A DNA stretch of 5,673 nt from Bacillota bacterium. GTDB lineage: Bacteria > Bacillota > Clostridia > Acetivibrionales > DSM-1351. The notes beneath the pieces were generated by a model, which saw only the letters and a list, made by a program, of their open reading frames with translations, was not told the origin of the DNA and searched no databases. This document shows, piece after piece, positions 4,746 through 5,673 of this stretch. A program made the position numbers and the translations under genes. Each line of letters opens with the position of its first letter. Position 1 is the first letter of the stretch. The stretch spans positions 1 to 5,673 of the forward strand of contig JAEZFR010000245.1 of the NCBI GenBank assembly GCA_023417285.1. Direction: 5' to 3'.

Positions 4746-5673
4746 CTATGCATTATTTTGTATATGCTGCCAAACAGGACTGTTGATTGAAAGATTAATC
4801 TCGGAGGTAAAATTTCTTATGCCCTCAAAACCAGCTAAGGGGTGTTTTCGCTCATGATTGTGATCACAAAAAGCAATACCTAGCTTATATGCAAGCGGTC
4901 TTTCTTTTACACCCCCTACCAAAATATCAGCCCCCTTATCCTTTATAAACGCCTCTAGTTCGGCAGGATTCGCATCGTCGAGAATAACGGTATCCTTATC
5001 AACAATGCTTTCTATAATCTGATAATCTTCCTTTTTGCCAGTCTGCGTTCCGACTAGAACGGTCTTAATTCCAAGCTCATTAAACTGTCTTATTAGGGAA
5101 ATTGCCTTGAAGCCGCCACCAACATATATAGCAGCCTTCTTGCCCGTAAAATTATCACGGTAGCCTTCTATAAACTTCTCAGCCATAATCTTTTCTTTTT
5201 GACACAAGTCTCTGGCCGAAGAGATAACACATTCATCCTTAGTTGCATATGCTATTTTCATTATGGAATCAATGGTATCGTATATACCGTAGAAGCTGAC
5301 CTTTATAAACGGTATATCCAGTTCCTCCTCCATTCTCTTTGCCAGATATGTCATGGAGCCGGCACATTGTACTACATTAAGAGTTGCAGATGGAGCCTTC
5401 AAAAGTTCCTGGTAACTTGAATCTCCGGTAATGGAAGAAACAACCTTGACACCTATTTTTTTCATGTATTCCTTGACTATCCATAGCTCTCCAGCTAGAT
5501 TAAAGTCGCCAAGAATATTAATTCCCGGGGTTTTATTTACTACTTTATGGGGCTTGATTAACGACATGAGAGCGTCACACGCAAGCTTGTATCCCATAAC
5601 CTTTGTTCCTGAAAAACCAGAGGATTTGACAGGGATAACACGAATTGAGTACTTTTGCTCTGCAGCTCTGCAC
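4746..5673 (-). CDS. nifE: NifE, nitrogenase cofactor scaffold subunit (C-terminal part, 5' end cut by window)
   Basis: This is the alpha-like subunit of the NifE-NifN scaffold, which receives the NifB-made iron-sulfur core and holds it while molybdenum and homocitrate are added. The frame is open to the window edge (first full codon ends at 5672), giving 308 visible residues, roughly the last two thirds of a normal NifE. The first visible residues contain CRAAEQKY, then VIPVKSSGFSGTK, the segment typical of NifE/NifD between the first and second Rossmann-like domains. A glycine-rich stretch (YVGGGFKA) opens the next domain, and near the C-terminus FCDHNHERKHPLAGFEG matches the NifE/NifD cofactor-pocket region. 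The three NifE cysteines expected to bind the [4Fe-4S] cluster would lie upstream and cannot be checked. The stop is TAG at 4746-4748, only 6 nt before nifN-B and in the same frame. NifD is the main alternative, but direct linkage to nifN-B argues for NifE. Confidence 0.93.
   Translation of the reverse strand, partial: CRAAEQKYSIRVIPVKSSGFSGTKVMGYKLACDALMSLIKPHKVVNKTPGINILGDFNLAGELWIVKEYMKKIGVKVVSSITGDSSYQELLKAPSATLNVVQCAGSMTYLAKRMEEELDIPFIKVSFYGIYDTIDSIMKIAYATKDECVISSARDLCQKEKIMAEKFIEGYRDNFTGKKAAIYVGGGFKAISLIRQFNELGIKTVLVGTQTGKKEDYQIIESIVDKDTVILDDANPAELEAFIKDKGADILVGGVKERPLAYKLGIAFCDHNHERKHPLAGFEGIRNFTSEINLSINSPVWQHIQNNA

Noticed and set aside
4746..5597. Reading nifE as a complete 283-residue gene starting at the internal ATG (5595-5597)
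   Set aside because: The frame is open and still clearly NifE upstream of that ATG to the window edge (CRAAEQKY, VIPVKSSGF), so the ATG is an internal methionine of a truncated gene.

Overview
The window is part of a nitrogen-fixation (nif) gene cluster. Every gene I can support lies on the minus strand, so it is transcribed from high to low coordinates: nifE (5' end outside the window), a nifN-nifB fusion, a [2Fe-2S] ferredoxin gene, nifV-omega, and nifV-alpha (3' end outside the window). Three features point to a nitrogen-fixing anaerobe of the class Clostridia, of the Clostridium pasteurianum type: the NifN-B fusion, homocitrate synthase split into omega and alpha subunits, and a ferredoxin that from memory looks very like the C. 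pasteurianum [2Fe-2S] ferredoxin. The AT-rich sequence fits this. I cannot name the genus or species.

Layout. At 4746-5673 is the C-terminal part of NifE. At 1839-4739 is a 966-residue NifN-NifB protein with four parts in order: a NifN scaffold, the NifB radical-SAM core, a Cys/Ser/Asn/Thr-rich low-complexity linker of about 100 residues, and a NifX/NafY-type cofactor-binding domain. At 1693-1838 is a non-coding gap of about 150 bp. It holds a tandem array of 23-bp units, each containing a small dyad, and a near-consensus sigma-A-type promoter directed at the ferredoxin gene. The ferredoxin gene is at 1387-1692. At 378-1361 is nifV-omega, whose catalytic metal-site residues are mostly replaced. 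At 1-406 is the start of nifV-alpha, which has the catalytic residues and overlaps nifV-omega by 29 bp.

How the genes work together. NifB builds the 8Fe-9S-C core of the nitrogenase cofactor. NifE-NifN is the scaffold on which that core matures by acquiring molybdenum and homocitrate. NifV-omega/alpha would supply the homocitrate, and the ferredoxin probably carries electrons for nitrogenase or for cofactor assembly. Fusing NifN, NifB and a NifX-like domain puts core synthesis, carrier and scaffold in one polypeptide.

The least expected items are the cysteine-periodic linker inside NifB, the 23-bp dyad array in front of the internal promoter, and the arrangement of nifE and nifN-B in one reading frame separated by a single TAG. 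No RNA genes, insertion sequences, CRISPR arrays or plus-strand genes were found.
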